A DNA stretch of 64,000 bases, taken from Anastatus disparis. Lineage: Eukaryota > Arthropoda > Insecta > Hymenoptera > Eupelmidae. Position numbers and translations under genes: made by a program. A model generated the notes under the pieces. The model was not told the origin of the DNA. It was given only the letters and a program-made list of their open reading frames with translations, and made no database searches. The DNA lies in NCBI GenBank assembly GCA_017163975.1, contig JAFFSR010000246.1:1-64000 (forward strand), in the 5' to 3' direction. Each line of letters begins with the position of its first letter. Positions within the stretch are counted from its first letter, which is position 1. This document shows, in pieces, positions 1 to 13,091 of the stretch.

Positions 1-1673
1 AACGCATTTTGACTCGTTTCTGATAGGACGTTTACTTTTTCCTATCTGCCCGCCAATTTGAAAAATCATCAAAATGGAAACTGAGAAATCGCGATATCAA
101 GTTTTCGTTCAAAAAAAAATCATAAATTTCTTGATTTTATCTCATTAATATGCTGACCAGCGATCTCTGCTCCGTATAATCGCCTCAAAGACTCTTCAAA
201 ATTAATTTTCGGCCGATTGCTCCATTTGACGGCTGTTCTGGCCTCTTTGTCGCCAATGAGGCGCGCCTGTTTTGACGATGACGCGCCTCGTCCGTTTTAT
301 CGCAAAAATTTTTACACTGGAGCCCAATTTGGAAGTCCAATAAGTGCGATAGTCTTAATACCGCACCATAGCCTCATTAAACATCTCCAGTTACACGAAG
401 CAGCAGTCTCAACTATTTTAATCCCTGAACAGTAAGTTTGGGCGTCAGCGCCATACGTTGAATGCTAAATGACTTCGTTAGCATTCGTGTGGCCCACCCA
501 AGCACCTTTGTCACTGCATACTTGTTGCTTTCATGGATTTATTTTTTCATCATGCAGCAAAAATGTTTTGGGAGGCCGCTGTCGCTCACATAATTTATAC
601 ATTACTCCAAATTTCCCGAGGATCTTATATCATTCTTCATACGGCTGTCGTTCGACGTAGTTTTCTTTGAGAGGACAGGTATGACAATATCCGCTTCAAC
701 ATCGAGATCAACCACTTTGCCTCAGTAGTAGCTTAGTAAGTGTAGTTAAGCACCGTACAGAGGAGTGGGAATTTTAGCGTTTTTTCCACAGATCCATCGC
801 TCGAAACTTCCAAATGGTCAGCTGGTCTTTCGATTTTACAAGCATTTAGTTATTTTCCTTCGATAGCACTTTTTGGCACGCACTTTCTTAAACATCGTTT
901 TTGGATGCTGTAGCATAGATGTTCCAACGATTTTGTCATACGTCGATTTTGCTAAGTCTATATTAAAACTGTATTAAAACTCTCTATAATTCTCTTATTC
1001 GTTCGGTCGTTCCCTGGAATAAAATCATCGTCTTTTCCATTAAAAATTTCATGATTTCATTTTCAGATGTAGACTCAAGATCACTCAAGGAGTGTTCTTC
1101 GAGTAATAGCTAAGGGTCAAAGTCGATAAAAGTGAAGTGTAGATATTTATATATATAGTATGGTATATATATATATATAAATGTATTTTTGGAAAATTAC
1201 AGTAACTATTTTTACGTTTAAATTTACTATGAACATTTCATTTTAATGTATATATTAAGAAGAACTATGAATTGATAGTTCATTTACGTAAAGATTATTT
1301 AGGAGTAACACATAAGAGGGTAGCTCTTCGCTAGATATTAGATAATTAGTAACCTTAGAATAATAATCCAAATTTTTTTATCAAATTTTTTGATTCACTA
1401 GAGACCTACTAGCAATCTACAAGTACAACTCTATCTTTTTGCAGGTCTCTAATTATCTAAAAACTACAGTGAAAAAAATTTAGTTGTTATTACAAAATTT
1501 ACTTATTATACTAATATTTAGCGGGCCGCTGTTTTTCTGTTATACCGGATAGTGAGTTTACATAAAATGGATGAAAACACTATTAGGACAAAGACAGATA
1601 GTTCGGTCCCCTAAAAATGTAAATAAATTGTCGTGAATTGATCATGTAGTACTATGTATATATATATATATAT

Positions 1674-1711
<38 letters not shown>

Positions 1712-2787
1712 ACGTAATATGTATGTCTGTGACTTGGTTTCTGTTTTTAGGTTGCTTCTATTATTTTTAGTTTTAATATTTTGATAATAATATTATAAAA
1801 TTTGAAAGAAATAATTTAAAAGTAGCAGAAATAGAACTAGTTTGATCATAAAACTATTTGCAAATAAAATAATATATATTTATATACAATATTATTAATT
1901 TTATTTTGTTATAAGAATTTAAAACTTTCGAAATTCGCGCAATTTTTTTTGTCACTGTCGAGTGATGCGGAAAATTTTATTTTTTGATCTGACTGCAAAG
2001 ATGTCTATTAACTTTAACGTGTAATATCTCAATATTTACTACGGTAATAGGTGATTTACTAGATATCATTTGAAAGAGTGAAACTTTTTTTAGGACATTT
2101 GTTCATCTGACTGTTTTTCAGGAAATCACCCCAGCTTCTGCAAATACTCTAATTTTGATATATTTATTCACAGTCCATAAGAGTCTGTACTTTGAAAAAA
2201 AGTTCAAACTTTGAGTTCTGATTTTATTGAATTTTGCAATTTGGCAAGTCCATAAATTAAGCATACGATCGGATTCAGGACATTTGAATAATAAAACTTT
2301 ATTGTGTAGTCTTAGAATTTTCATGCAAGAATCCCTCCTGAAAACATCAGTTCCTCATATGCGTTCAAAACAATTTGGTGCATACATTCAGTAGATGGCA
2401 TTACCTTTAAATCTGATAAAGTTAAAGCAAATTAATGGCTAAATCTTTCAACGCCTCCAAACGTAAATTACTGCTTTATAAACTCACCTTCCTATGCATT
2501 TGAAAAAATCGGGACATGAAATTCCTTTTAGAAGAGTAAATTCTGACATTGTAATTGGTACGTTTTTTTACTATTTCACAAGCCTGGAGGAGCATTTTAA
2601 ATCAGTCAAGAATATCTAGTCTTATATAACAGTACCAATATGCTGTTTTGGTAACGCGATGTATTTTGTCTGCGAGTTGGCCTCCTTATTGCTTTACATC
2701 AAAACATACATAATATAGATATGCATGAATAGGAATTATTTTTTTCCATTTTCAAGTATTTATTTTTATATTATGAATTTACGTATA
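1..2787. other. No gene identified; AT-rich intergenic or intronic DNA
   Basis: I find no reading frame with recognisable homology, no tRNA and no clear element ends. TA-rich simple sequence occurs near 1145-1182 and 1656-1707. Short open stretches exist on both strands but none resembles a known family. It may be intron or intergenic DNA upstream of the transposon that starts at 2790. Confidence 0.6.
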
Positions 2788-3267
2788 TACGGGAGTCCCA
2801 TTTGAACGTCTCACTTAATAACAGATAGAAGCTCTAATCAGGTATGACAATAACTGGCAAAGTTGTTTGTTATTACAAGGAAATGAATGGTGACCTTAAC
2901 TGACCTTGAATGTCATTTTCCCGCACATTTTGAAGTAAGCTCTGATTTTCAATGTAATCCCTACTTTTTCACGGATTAAAATTTTCGCTGAAAAATACGT
3001 AGATTCTATTTGCAAGTGCTTCCTTCTTGCTAACGCCGGCAAAAGATCAGCCAGGCAGCAAGCGATAATCATATAATGCAGAAAGACCGTTAACTCAATG
3101 AATGTAAAACTGGATACCACGGATAAGTTGGTGATCGAAGCTGACAAACGTAACCTTACACCGCTAATTGGCACCTTGACCCAAAACAACATTCTATTCA
3201 ACTAGTTGAGGTAATCAAGAATAAGAAAACAACCTTACTTTTGTTTAAGATTTTTTCCTTCGCATCC

Positions 3268-3392
3268 AGCCAGTTAAAACAAGAGCTGGTTAGCATCTGG
3301 CTAGATGCGGCAAGAGCATGTTAGTAACCGGGCCAGTTAAGAGCTTGTTAGCATCTGGCCAGTTAGGCAAGAGCTCGGTTAGCATCCAGTCA
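3268..3392. repeat. Short direct repeats inside the 2.8-5.9 kb transposon
   Basis: Variants of GAGCTNGTTAGCATCTGGCC recur three to four times at a spacing of about 30-45 bp, between the left TIR and the end of the transposase. The copies differ by point changes. Subterminal repeats of this kind can be transposase-binding sites, but that is inference. Confidence 0.55.
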
Positions 3393-3579
3393 CCATGGCA
3401 TTTAGATGTTCAAACTTTTCTCCATTTTCGCCGACAAAGTGCAACCCTCCTCTGAAAGCTTGTGACGGTATCAAGAAGTTATCCTGCGGTATCGATATCA
3501 AGAAAACATCCTGTATGTTTGCGCTGGGTTCTAATTCTAGCTTTCATGTTTTATTGTCGTTGGTCTAGTTTTTAAACAA

Positions 3580-4447
3580 TGTTTTTATGTAACCCCTAAA
3601 AAAATCAGTGATGTTAGATCGGGCGATCTTGGAGCTACGCCACGGACTTCCTCTACCTATCCATCTATTGTTAAACTGCAAATGAGAAATTCTTTTACAT
3701 TTCTAGAATAATGTGGTTGTACGCCATCTTGCTGAAAACTCATATTTGATCTCGTATCCATATTAACGTCTTCTACAAGTACCCGAAGTTGATCTCTAAT
3801 TAGTTGCAAATATCTTCTCCATTTACAGAGCCATCAAAGAAATGCGGTTAACCAGGATAACACCATTCACGATACCACACCATACCTAACACTCCAACGA
3901 TTCTGATTATCAATCTCTGTATCCAGTGAGGGTTAATCGAGTGACCAGCATGCGGCAGTTGTGACAATTCAAGACCCCAGTGCTTTGGAATCTAGCCTCC
4001 ACACTAAAAAAGAACGTAGTTGAAAAAATTGATCGGGATGGTATCTTTTGTTCATTGCTCACTGACGAAATTCTCTCCTCTGATGAACTGTCATTTAAAG
4101 CTTGGTTTAGAGTTATATGTACGTGATATTTCAATTTTTTTCGAATATCTACTAGCCATTGATTTTGGAATACCTGTTGTAGATTAAATCTCTCTCGTGT
4201 CAACGTGAACATTTAAATGCACCATGACTAGTACAGCTATCATAATGAGGATTATTTTCATAATCATCGTAGTCAGAGACCTTCTTCTTTCCAATGGACC
4301 TGTCCTGGTCGCCCTCGCAACCCACACCTTCCGAATAACTGGTGATCTGATGTTTTCTCTGAGGAAATCAATTACGGCAAAGCCTTCTGTTGCTCCATAA
4401 TTTCGCTGACATTCTTCTAAAAATAAGAAGAATTTCACACACCTCAT
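3580..4447 (-). pseudogene. Transposase pseudogene, IS630/Tc1/mariner superfamily, DUF4817-like N-terminus
   Basis: Read on the minus strand, the N-terminal segment (4447-4184) has ECQRNYGATEGFAVIDFLRE, like the helix-turn-helix region of the abundant insect DUF4817 transposases. It continues into VLVMVHLNVHVDTREI. The next frame (4212-3910) carries YHVHITLNQALND and LNCHNC, which match the middle of that family. A further frame (about 3760-3590) gives FQQDGVQPHYSRNV, the usual QQDG catalytic block, and then a degraded version of the RSPDLTPLDFF block. At least two frameshifts separate these parts, so the gene is dead. Family membership is clear from motif order; the exact subfamily is not. 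Confidence 0.8.
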
Positions 4448-5856
4448 TGCCTCGTGTAGCCTGACATTGTTTTATGAAATCGTTCATCCAAATATAAATC
4501 CAAAGATCGATTTAAATTTACATCGTGACTCACCTTCAGGTGCATAAGGAAAACAATTAGGATGGAATTCATGAAACAAATTGTTTCATGAAAACTTTTA
4601 GCATCCACTAACTAAAGTGCAAAATATAAAGTAATGAACTTAATCGATCATTTTAATGATAAAATTTCAAGTGATGGATATTGAAAATCGACTCAATCAA
4701 AAATATTATAACTTATTTGTAAAAAGAATAATGGAATTTAGATAGCCCGTATGAATACGAAAATTTGGTCTAATCTTGACAAAGAGTGAAAAAATTTTTG
4801 TCAATTTTTTTAAATAAAATAATCATTTAAACAATTTACTGAAAGGAATAGTTTTATTTTGGTTAGGTACTAGAAATCGATCCTCTACAGTAAATATTAC
4901 TAAAAGGCACGCTTATTATTATTTAAATAATTAATCGATTGTTACTATTATACTTGTATATTATTGGCTTAACCTAATAATTTCCAAGCTTAGATCATAA
5001 AAATAGGTACTGATAAATATATGACTAGATAACATCGCCTTAATCGATTCAAATAGCTCAAGACCTTGCATAGTCTGTTTTGAATTTTAGGAGATTTACC
5101 TAAAATACAGCTGTCAGACGTCAAAAAGCAACCTAATATCGAATAAGATAGCAGACCTTCAAAACATAAATTCCAAAACCACAGACAGACAGTCAATCCT
5201 GAAATCTTAATCGGATATTGGATACAGATAGTGTGACCACAAAACTACATTACTTTAACATCGGACGAGGTAGTGATAATTTAAAAATCCTAAAATCGCA
5301 GATACACAGCAACTCAGTTTAGCTTCCTTGGCAAGGTGAAATGAGTAAGATCGTAGCTTTGAAGTAAGCTAACAACTGCAGTAAAGATTGTTTTTTTATT
5401 TTTGATTACTTCATTGGATTGTAGAGAACGTTGTTTAGGTTAAAGTGCCAATTAGCGGTGGAGATTATGTTTTTGTCAGTCTCGATCGCTAACTCATCCA
5501 TGGTATCAAGTCTGATATTTGCTGAGTTAACTGGTCTTTTGCGGTATGTGATTATCGCTTTAGCTGCCTGGCTGATCTCGCGCCTGTTAGCAAGAAAGAG
5601 AAGCATTTGAAAAACGATATAAATAAAACCTACGTATTTTTTAACGTGAAAAATTTAATCCGTGAAAAAGTAGGGGTTACATTAGAGAAATCGAAGCTGA
5701 CTTCAAATGTTCTTGGAAAAAAAATGATATTCAGCCCAAATTTAAGGTCACTATTCGACTTTCTGAATAAAAACAACTTTACGATTGTCATATTTAACGA
5801 TTGAGGCTTCCATCACGAGTTATTTAGGTTGACGTTTAAAATGGGACTCTGTATAT

Positions 5857-5912
5857 GTACACACACACACACACACACACGTATATATATACACATACAT
5901 ACATACAAATGT
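5857..5912. repeat. CA/TA microsatellite
   Basis: An (AC)n run followed by TA and CATA repeats lies directly outside the right end of the 2.8-5.9 kb transposon. Confidence 0.9.
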
Positions 5913-6947
5913 ATACAAATGAGTGAAGACAGGACAAAGTGTTTGAATGTAGATTGCTTGAGACTTTGAACATATATTCAAGCATTTTTTTTAACAATAA
6001 AATTTGTGGGGAATTGTTTTCTTGCTCCAAATAAAAAAATACGGGATTAAACAGGTACCATTAGATAGGTAATTTGGTCCTCTATCAGCCCAAAATTTTT
6101 AGCAAAAAAGATGGTCTTTTGAGAAAAATGCATGTGCATAAACAGTTCATTCTTGGTAAAATGCATATATCTCAGTCATTTTTAGTTTTTTTTTTAAATT
6201 TCTGCACTAAATTGAAGAGGGCTGAAAACAGAATAAAATAATAAAAGGTTTACTAAAATTTATCTCGAAATTGTGTAAAATGATGGTTTTCTAAAGTTAT
6301 TGTCAACTTTTTCAGATTATATATTTAGTTTTGTATGCATATTTGACATTTAAAAAAAAAAAAAGATACGTGTCTCCTTATTCTACAAGTAGAATAACAT
6401 ACTTTATCGGTGCAGTGATTGGAGATTAGAGTATACAGGCTGTTCCATTTGAAATGGAATCAACCTAAAGAAATATGAGATATGAATAATTCAGTTACAG
6501 TTTAGAGTTGCTTCTCCAAATAATCAGTTTAGAGGCTCTTTCAATAACTTTAAGAAACTTGTAGCATGTTTATAAAGTATATTTTAATATAATTTAAAGA
6601 TTAATTTAATAATGTAAAAAATAAACAAGTACAAATAAAAACTTGTTTTTCTTCAAAATAATCTTAATTAGAACTTTTTCTCGAAATATTAAAGTATTCT
6701 AACTATGGGTTTACAAAGTTCTTTCTATTAATCTACTAGCTAAAACCAACTACTAGTTAAAATTTCATGCATCTTTAGACTCAAGAGATATGAAATAAAC
6801 TTGTAAAATTGAGCAGATACTGTAACTATTTTTATATGAAGTCTTTCAACAACTATAAGAAACTCAAATCTGTTTATGAAGGTATTTTTTATATAATTCA
6901 ATTTAAATATTAAATTCATCATAACAAAAATGATTAATTAGGAGAGT

Positions 6948-7585
6948 GTCACATCTCTGATCACGGATTTGCTCAATCTTTCGGGATAGTTTTCAGATGA
7001 TAAAATATGGAAAAAGCAACTTACAAGCATAACACTCAATACTTCCTTAGTTATAGTACCAAGTTAAAGAGCTATTGTGGATGTCACTAGATTTTTTAAC
7101 GCATATTGTCCTTTACGATTAATAATTCAGGAAACTTGAACTTTTTTTTTTAAACGAGCTGAGCTCAAATCTTTTGAAACAGAAGTTATAGATATCAAAA
7201 GCTATTATTTTTCCCAAAGTTATAGCATAACAAAGATTAGACCGAATTTCAGCTTATTATTAATTAATTTTTTAAAAAGAAAATTCAGGTCCACCTTATT
7301 ACGCTACAACTTAGGAAAAATAATATTTTGATATGCTATAACTATTGTTTCGAAAGGATTTGAGCTCAGCTTTCGTTTAAAAAGTTTCAAGTTTCTAGCT
7401 ATTAATGCTAAAGAACAATATGTCTCAAAATCTAGTAACTTTTTTAGTGATTTTTCTTTAATTGCCTATAAATTATGGAAATATTGAGTGTTTGTGATTA
7501 TAACTTTAACTTTTTCCATATTTTATCATCTGAAAACTTATTCCAAGTTTGAGCAAAATTCATGGTTCGAGATGTGACAATTTCC
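6948..7585. mobile_element. Palindromic (foldback) MITE-like element
   Basis: The two halves are inverted copies about an axis near 7265. GAGTGTCACATCTCTGATCA near 6953 pairs with a GAGATGTGACA end near 7580. TTTTCAGATGATAAAATATGG near 6991 and GAGCTGAGCTCAAATC near 7156 recur as complements near 7510-7540 and 7355. There is no open frame of note. Confidence 0.65.
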
Positions 7586-7779
7586 AGTAAGTGACAGTGA
7601 TATCATTAAGGAGTTATGACAGTGTAAAATATATATTATCAAGATTTTAAAATTTAATCATAATCATTCTTATATAGCTAATATATTTTCAAAATTTTAT
7701 AACAAAAGTTGTAGTTAAAATTGAGATTTTTAAACTTAACCAACGTAAGCTGTACGCAAACATTTTTATTCAAAATCAG

Positions 7780-8425
7780 AGATCTTGATAAAATCTCTGA
7801 TAGGAGTAGGCAATTAAAATATGAGTAAGATATATGGTATGGTCCAACGCTTGCAAAATTGAAGTTCCTGACGATTATAATCTTATTTTGGAAAAATAAA
7901 AAGAACTCTAACCAAAGTGAAATAATTTGTCCCTAAAAATGTTTTAATAAATTCATAATGGTTCAATGAAAGCAGAGTAGTTAAAGTTTAACTTGCCGAT
8001 TTCCGAATTGAAAATAGTAATTAAAACTAAAGTTATGTTTGCTTTAAAGCTAATCAGCAAAAGAGTACTAAAAATCACCATCCTTCAAAAATTTAGACTA
8101 TTTTTGGTACTTACTGCTCAACTTTGAACCAAGCTATAACTTTATTTCTAATTATTATTTCTTATTCGAAACCAGCAAATTAAAGCTTACTTTCTGCTTT
8201 CATTTTAGTTACATTGTGGATTTATTAAAAACATTTCAGACAGAATCATTTGTACTTCAATTAGGAGTTCTTTTTTGATATTTTTCTGAAAATAAGACTA
8301 TAATCGTCCACAACTTCAGTTTTTCGAAGGTTAGACCGTACCACTGTGGTTTTTACTCATATTTTGGTACCTTAATACTTATCCCAAAGTTTCACCAAGA
8401 TCTGTGACCCGTAACTCAGACATTC
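7780..8425. mobile_element. Second palindromic (foldback) element
   Basis: Inverted halves are centred near 8090. ATATGGTATGGTCCAACG near 7832 pairs with CGTACCAC near 8336-8345, and ATTATAATCTTATTTTGGAA near 7876 is complementary to AAAATAAGACTATAATCGTC near 8289. AGAGATCTTGAT near 7780 mirrors ACCAAGATCTGTG near 8395. The arms are strongly diverged. I see no coding sequence. Confidence 0.55.
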
Positions 8426-9529
8426 TCCTGATCAGATACATTGAATATTAAATTTAAATTGAATAAACAAAAATTTTTAATATTTTAAGTTTTTTAAAGT
8501 TGTAGAAAGCCTTTTAAACTTATTATTTAGGAGAAACAACTTGAAGTATTACAGCCAGTTTAAAAATTATTTTATATATCTTTTATCCAAAAGACTTATA
8601 AGATGAAATTTTAGCTAATAGTTAATTTCTACTAATAGATTAAGAGAAAATACTTGTTGAATTTATAGAGTTGTTTAAAGAAAAACATGTAACTTTACAC
8701 TCAGTCATTTTTTGTTATGATGAATTTAATATTTAAATTAAATTATATAAAAATAATTTATAAACATGGTTTGAGTTTTTAAAGTTGTTGAAAAGCTTCA
8801 AAACTTATTATAAAAAAATTACTAGTATTAGTTTAATTTTACTAAATTGTTTAATATCTCTTAATCTAAGAGACTTATAAGCATCAAATTTTAATCTAGT
8901 AGTTGGTCTCTGATTGGTAGATTAATGGAAAATACTTGTTGAACTCTTATAGCTAGAATATTCTAATATTTCATAAAAAGTTCCAATTAAAATTAGTTTT
9001 TGAAGAAAAACAAATTAACTTGCGCTTGTTCATTTTTTTGAGATTACCCTGATAGAAAATTTGTCTAGTTTTACCGAGGCCTGATTATTTAACATACAAA
9101 ACTAGACAGATCTAGACAGATTCAGAGTAAATTTGTACTAGGTATTAATTTAATATTTAAATTAAATTATATTAAAATATACTTTATAAACATGGTTTAA
9201 GTTTCTTTCAAGTTGTTGAAAAGCCTTTAAACCTTTTATGAAAAAACATGTAGAAAAACTAGAGAAAACATAAAGAAAAAACTTGTAGTTTTGTATATAT
9301 CTTATCCTGTAGGAAATTTGAAGATACGACTACAGAAATTTAGTGAATATTTTTGCAATTTTTTTTTGCCTACACGATTTCCTGCAGTGTTTTCTAAAAG
9401 TTTTTGTTTAGAAATGTATGTAGAAGTCTTAAGAAAATTTGCAGTATTTCCAAGAGAGATGTCAACGGATACTACATCTGTACTATAAATATTGACTATT
9501 TTTACCTTAGTGCAAATTTTAACAGAAGA

Positions 9530-9733
9530 AATGATTAGCTTGTAGTATGTACTATGAAGATTATTCAGTTAAATTTTCAAATAAACCCATCCATTAGTTT
9601 TTTCAAAATTTTAGATTTCCACAAATCTAAAAATTTTATTATAAAATATTGGAACCCAAAAATTCTGAAAAACGAATGAATGAATTTATTTGAAAATCTA
9701 ACTAAATAATCTTGCTGTAAATACTATAAGCTA
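9530..9733. repeat. Small palindrome
   Basis: The segment around CTATGAAGATTATTCAGTTA near 9550 is inverted against TAACTAAATAATCTTGCTG near 9699, with an axis near 9630. It is absent from the opposite arm of the big palindrome, so it is probably an insertion. Confidence 0.5.
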
Positions 9734-9819
9734 AAGTATTTCTTTTCCTCAAGTCTTGCAAATAATGAAAAAGAAAGGCCAGATTCGGGATACAGGTGTA
9801 GAGTTACTTTTTACATCCT

Positions 9820-10509
9820 TTAAGGGTCTGCTTTGTCCCACTTTTATCGATCGAAAATAGCTAAAAGATATTTCGTTTTTTTGATAGAAATAAATATCGG
9901 AATTATTTTTAGTTGTAAATATTAATTTATTTTTAAAAATGAGTGTGGAGGTGTAATTTGTCGAAATTTCAGAGCAAAGCGAAAAATCATATCATTACCG
10001 TAGATTTTGACTTACGCTTGAACGGTATAACGTATCGTGATTTTCATTCTGGAATGATTTTATTTATTTAAAATGAATGGCGAAAAGTCTAATCGAAAAA
10101 AATCGATGAGAAGTAAAATTATTATTTTTTAGCGGTCTGTGTGAATGTAGCACAGCTGACTGCCGCCATGTTGCCAACCTCATACGAAAATTATACTTCC
10201 TAAAAAATAATAATTTTGATTTTCTCATGATCAGATCTTTCCGCCATTCATTTTAAATAAATGAAATTATTTCAAGAAGAAAAATCACGTACGTTGTAAT
10301 TGTTCAAACGTAAGTCAAAATCTAGGTAGTGATATGAATTTTTTCGCTTGCTCTTGAAATTTTGACAACTTTACATCGCTTCCGCTTCTCATTTTTAAAA
10401 ATAAATTAATATTTACAAATACAAACAATTCCAATATTTATTTTTATCAAAAACGAAATATCTTTTTAGCTATTTTCGATCAGTAAAGTAGATCCAAAGC
10501 AGACCTTAA
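9820..10509. mobile_element. TTAA-flanked palindromic MITE (690 bp)
   Basis: TTAA lies at both ends (9820-9823 and 10,506-10,509). Inside them GGGTCTGCTTTG is inverted against CAAAGCAGACC. Homology between the halves, for example AGCTAAAAGATATTTCG against CGAAATATCTTTTTAGCT, continues almost to the axis near 10,165. TTAA targets are typical of piggyBac-type elements, so this is probably a non-autonomous relative. No coding sequence. Confidence 0.75.
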
Positions 10510-10790
10510 GATGCATTTAATTTTAAATTTAACTCATCAAGCTTCAGAAAAATAAGTCTGTAGAACAATCTATAGAAAATCAACAAATACTGTAGATTGA
10601 ATAGGATATTCTACAGAAAATATAAAGATAATTATACAGACATATTTTCAGATATTTCATCGGAAAATGGAAAAAATATTGTTTTACAGGGCCTCCTATA
10701 GATTTATCTACAGAAGATTTTTTAGAATTTGGTCACAGAGTTACCTGAAGAAAATTTTCCTGTTTCTACATCTTTTGAATCTTATTATAG

Positions 10791-11484
10791 TTAACGATCT
10801 GAGTCCTGCTGCCTTCTCCTCCATCGGCTTGCTTGTGCGTTACCTCACTTGCTGACTGAAAAATTTATCACACATTCTGAGTTCCGCCACTGTTTTATGC
10901 GATTTTTAACTTGTAAAAATGGATTTATTAGTTTAATTTTTTTTGTTTATAATTGATAAATGTTTATTAAAATAAAAGTAACAAAAATAATACAATATTG
11001 CTAAATTTATTTATATTTACTGAAAAAAATATAAAAATTAATCTAGATATATTTAATTATATAATAAAATGTTATTTAATTTAAAATTTACGTGATTTCT
11101 TTATGAATAAAAGATAAAATGAATCTTATGTATTTTATTTTCATAATAACAATGAGTATGTAATTCATCAATAAATAATATATTGTTTAAATTTAAATTT
11201 ATGTTACCTATAAATAAAAAATTCAATTTTCATATTTTTTATAGTAAATATAAGTAAATATAAATGAGAATTATGCAATATTATATTATTTTTGTTACCT
11301 TTTATTTTAATAAACATTTATTGTATTCTGACAAAAAATTAAACTAATAAACCCATTTTTTCAAGTTAATAAATCGCATAGAGCAGCGGCGGGAATCAGA
11401 CTGTTTGGAAACTAATTCTTTTTACTTAGCCAGTGGGGTAACGCATGAACGAACCTATGGAGAAAAGATGGCGAGACTCTGATC
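10791..11484. mobile_element. Palindromic MITE (about 690 bp)
   Basis: The inverted ends are CGATCTGAGTCCTGCTGCC after TTAA at 10,791, and GGCGAGACTCTGATCG ending at 11,484. GTGCGTTACCTCAC is inverted against GTGGGGTAACGCAT, and AATGGATTTATTAGTTTAAT against ATTAAACTAATAAACCCATT. The axis is near 11,140. The right flank does not show TTAA, so the right edge is approximate. It is absent from the opposite palindrome arm. Confidence 0.65.
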
Positions 11485-12562
11485 GTCGACTGTATTTATG
11501 AAGGAATCCTGTCCTTTATGAAAAAATCTATAAGTAAACATATATGAAATTCTACAGGAAAATCTATATGATAATCCATAGAATATACATCACAATCCTA
11601 TACAAAACTAAATTTATGACTATAGTAATTTCAGAAATATTCCAGTATGAAATTCGCCTTTATAATTTTCTATAGAGTTTCCTACAGGTTTTTCATCAAG
11701 AAATTAAAGAATTTTCTGCAGGATTACTAAAAGAAAATTTTGTTTTATGAATTTTAGATTCATACGAAAATTTAAAAAAATATTATGTAAAATATCCTGA
11801 GTCAAATTTATTAATATCAAATTAATGAATATTATTTTTGTGGGTAGATTAAAAGTTTAAAAGTTAATAACTTGATAATTATTTTCCTATTATAGAAAAA
11901 TACCGAAAACAAGGTAAACCTCGTAGTGTCAACACTTCGAAGAACGAAGAGCTTTTCAGTTAATCTCAAAGTGTTCTGGTTTTATACATCCGCGTCTTGG
12001 AAATTTGTATAAGCTGATCACGAAAATAAGAGAAACGCCACCTAGCGATTAAAAATCAAATCGATATAATTTGAGAAAATCTGGTAGAAGAACCAATAGA
12101 AAATCCTGCAGAAAATCTTTAGGAGAACCTATAGGATATACTATACGAAATCGATTATGTTGATTTGAAGTTGCTAGGTGGCTTCACACGGTGGTCCTCG
12201 AATAATCCTTAACCATAAAGTTTTTGCACCTCAGACTTTCCTTTTGAAGATGATTCTAGAAACATTTAGGATTAAATTCAAATAAAAACCAAAACCGAAA
12301 AATGAGCACTTTTTATTTATTCGAATTTTATTTTTTATATGTACAAGAAATTTACCTCGCCCTGACGTCGCTCGGTTGCATTTTCATATATTATATTATT
12401 ACATATAAATTTGCTAATTTCATTGACAATAGTGGTTCAATATAAAATATGTATTGAATTGTGTTTTTCATACATTCATATCATTATATTGTACTGCATT
12501 GAAATAAAAATTTTTAAATTTTTTGTAAATTAATAGCTTTTAATAAAAGTGAATAATTACAA

Positions 12563-12778
12563 CGAATATAGACGCTTATTGAAGCGTACTCTTGAATGGG
12601 AAATTTCTGCCAAAAATGAGTTACCCAGCTATTGAAGGCGCCACTAGATCCCATGTATTTTTATATCTATATATATCAAATTTTTCATATGTATAGATAT
12701 ACAAACAATGTTAAAGTGTTACCCAGCATTTCGGACGAAAATTTAACCCAGAAGAATCCTTCTATAAGCGTCTATCTT
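12563..12778. repeat. Short inverted repeat around a possible MITE
   Basis: ATAGACGCTTAT near 12,567 is perfectly complementary to ATAAGCGTCTAT near 12,763, and weaker inverted homology (GTTACCCAGC-type) continues inward. It lies upstream of the Helitron coding remnant. It is probably a small non-autonomous insertion, with no target duplication identified. Confidence 0.45.
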
Positions 12779-13091
12779 CTTTGATAATTATTATTGGCAA
12801 TCATAGTATAAGAAAAATGTTTATATTACCATCAACTTTTACAGAAAGTCCGCGTTCCTCATATCGATATTTTCTTTATCCCATGACATAAGTACGAAGG
12901 ATTGTAAATCCAGATTTTTTCATTACTATGACATGCAATCCGAAACGGGAAGAAATCACAAATAATATAGGACAAAGTAAAGAAGTAACAGATACACAGA
13001 ATATTGTTGATGAAGTATTTTATCAAAAATAAAAACTATTAATAGAGCAAATTTCTAAAAACATATTTTGGGAAAATGCATTGCATATTCA

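Larger units (their letters stand above)
2790..5851 (-). mobile_element. DNA transposon with long TIRs and a decayed DUF4817-type transposase
   Basis: The outer ends are inverted: CGGGAGTCCCATTT at 2790 and its imperfect complement ending GGGACTCTG at 5851. Both are flanked by TA (2788-2789 and 5852-5853), consistent with the TA target of IS630/Tc1/mariner elements. The inverted homology runs inward for about 430 bp (2790-3220 against 5400-5851) and includes a conserved block reading CCCTACTTTTTCACGGATTAAA in both arms. The interior carries the broken transposase on the minus strand and a cluster of short direct repeats. The copy is old, because the arms differ by many substitutions and indels. 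Confidence 0.75.
6433..9300. repeat. Cluster of diverged inverted and direct copies of one AT-rich repeat family
   Basis: A terminus-like motif, TACAGGCTGTTCCATTTGAA, lies at 6434. The 300-450 bp unit beyond it reappears as diverged copies: inverted at about 6560-6930, and direct at about 8440-8710, 8711-9135 and 9136-9240. A shared landmark is GATGAATTTAATATTTAAAT, present at about 8720, near 9143 and on the opposite strand near 6895. Similar sequence recurs near 28,755-28,830. No coding potential is seen. The likeliest reading is several nested copies of an old foldback family, but the ends are too eroded to delimit each copy. Confidence 0.6.
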
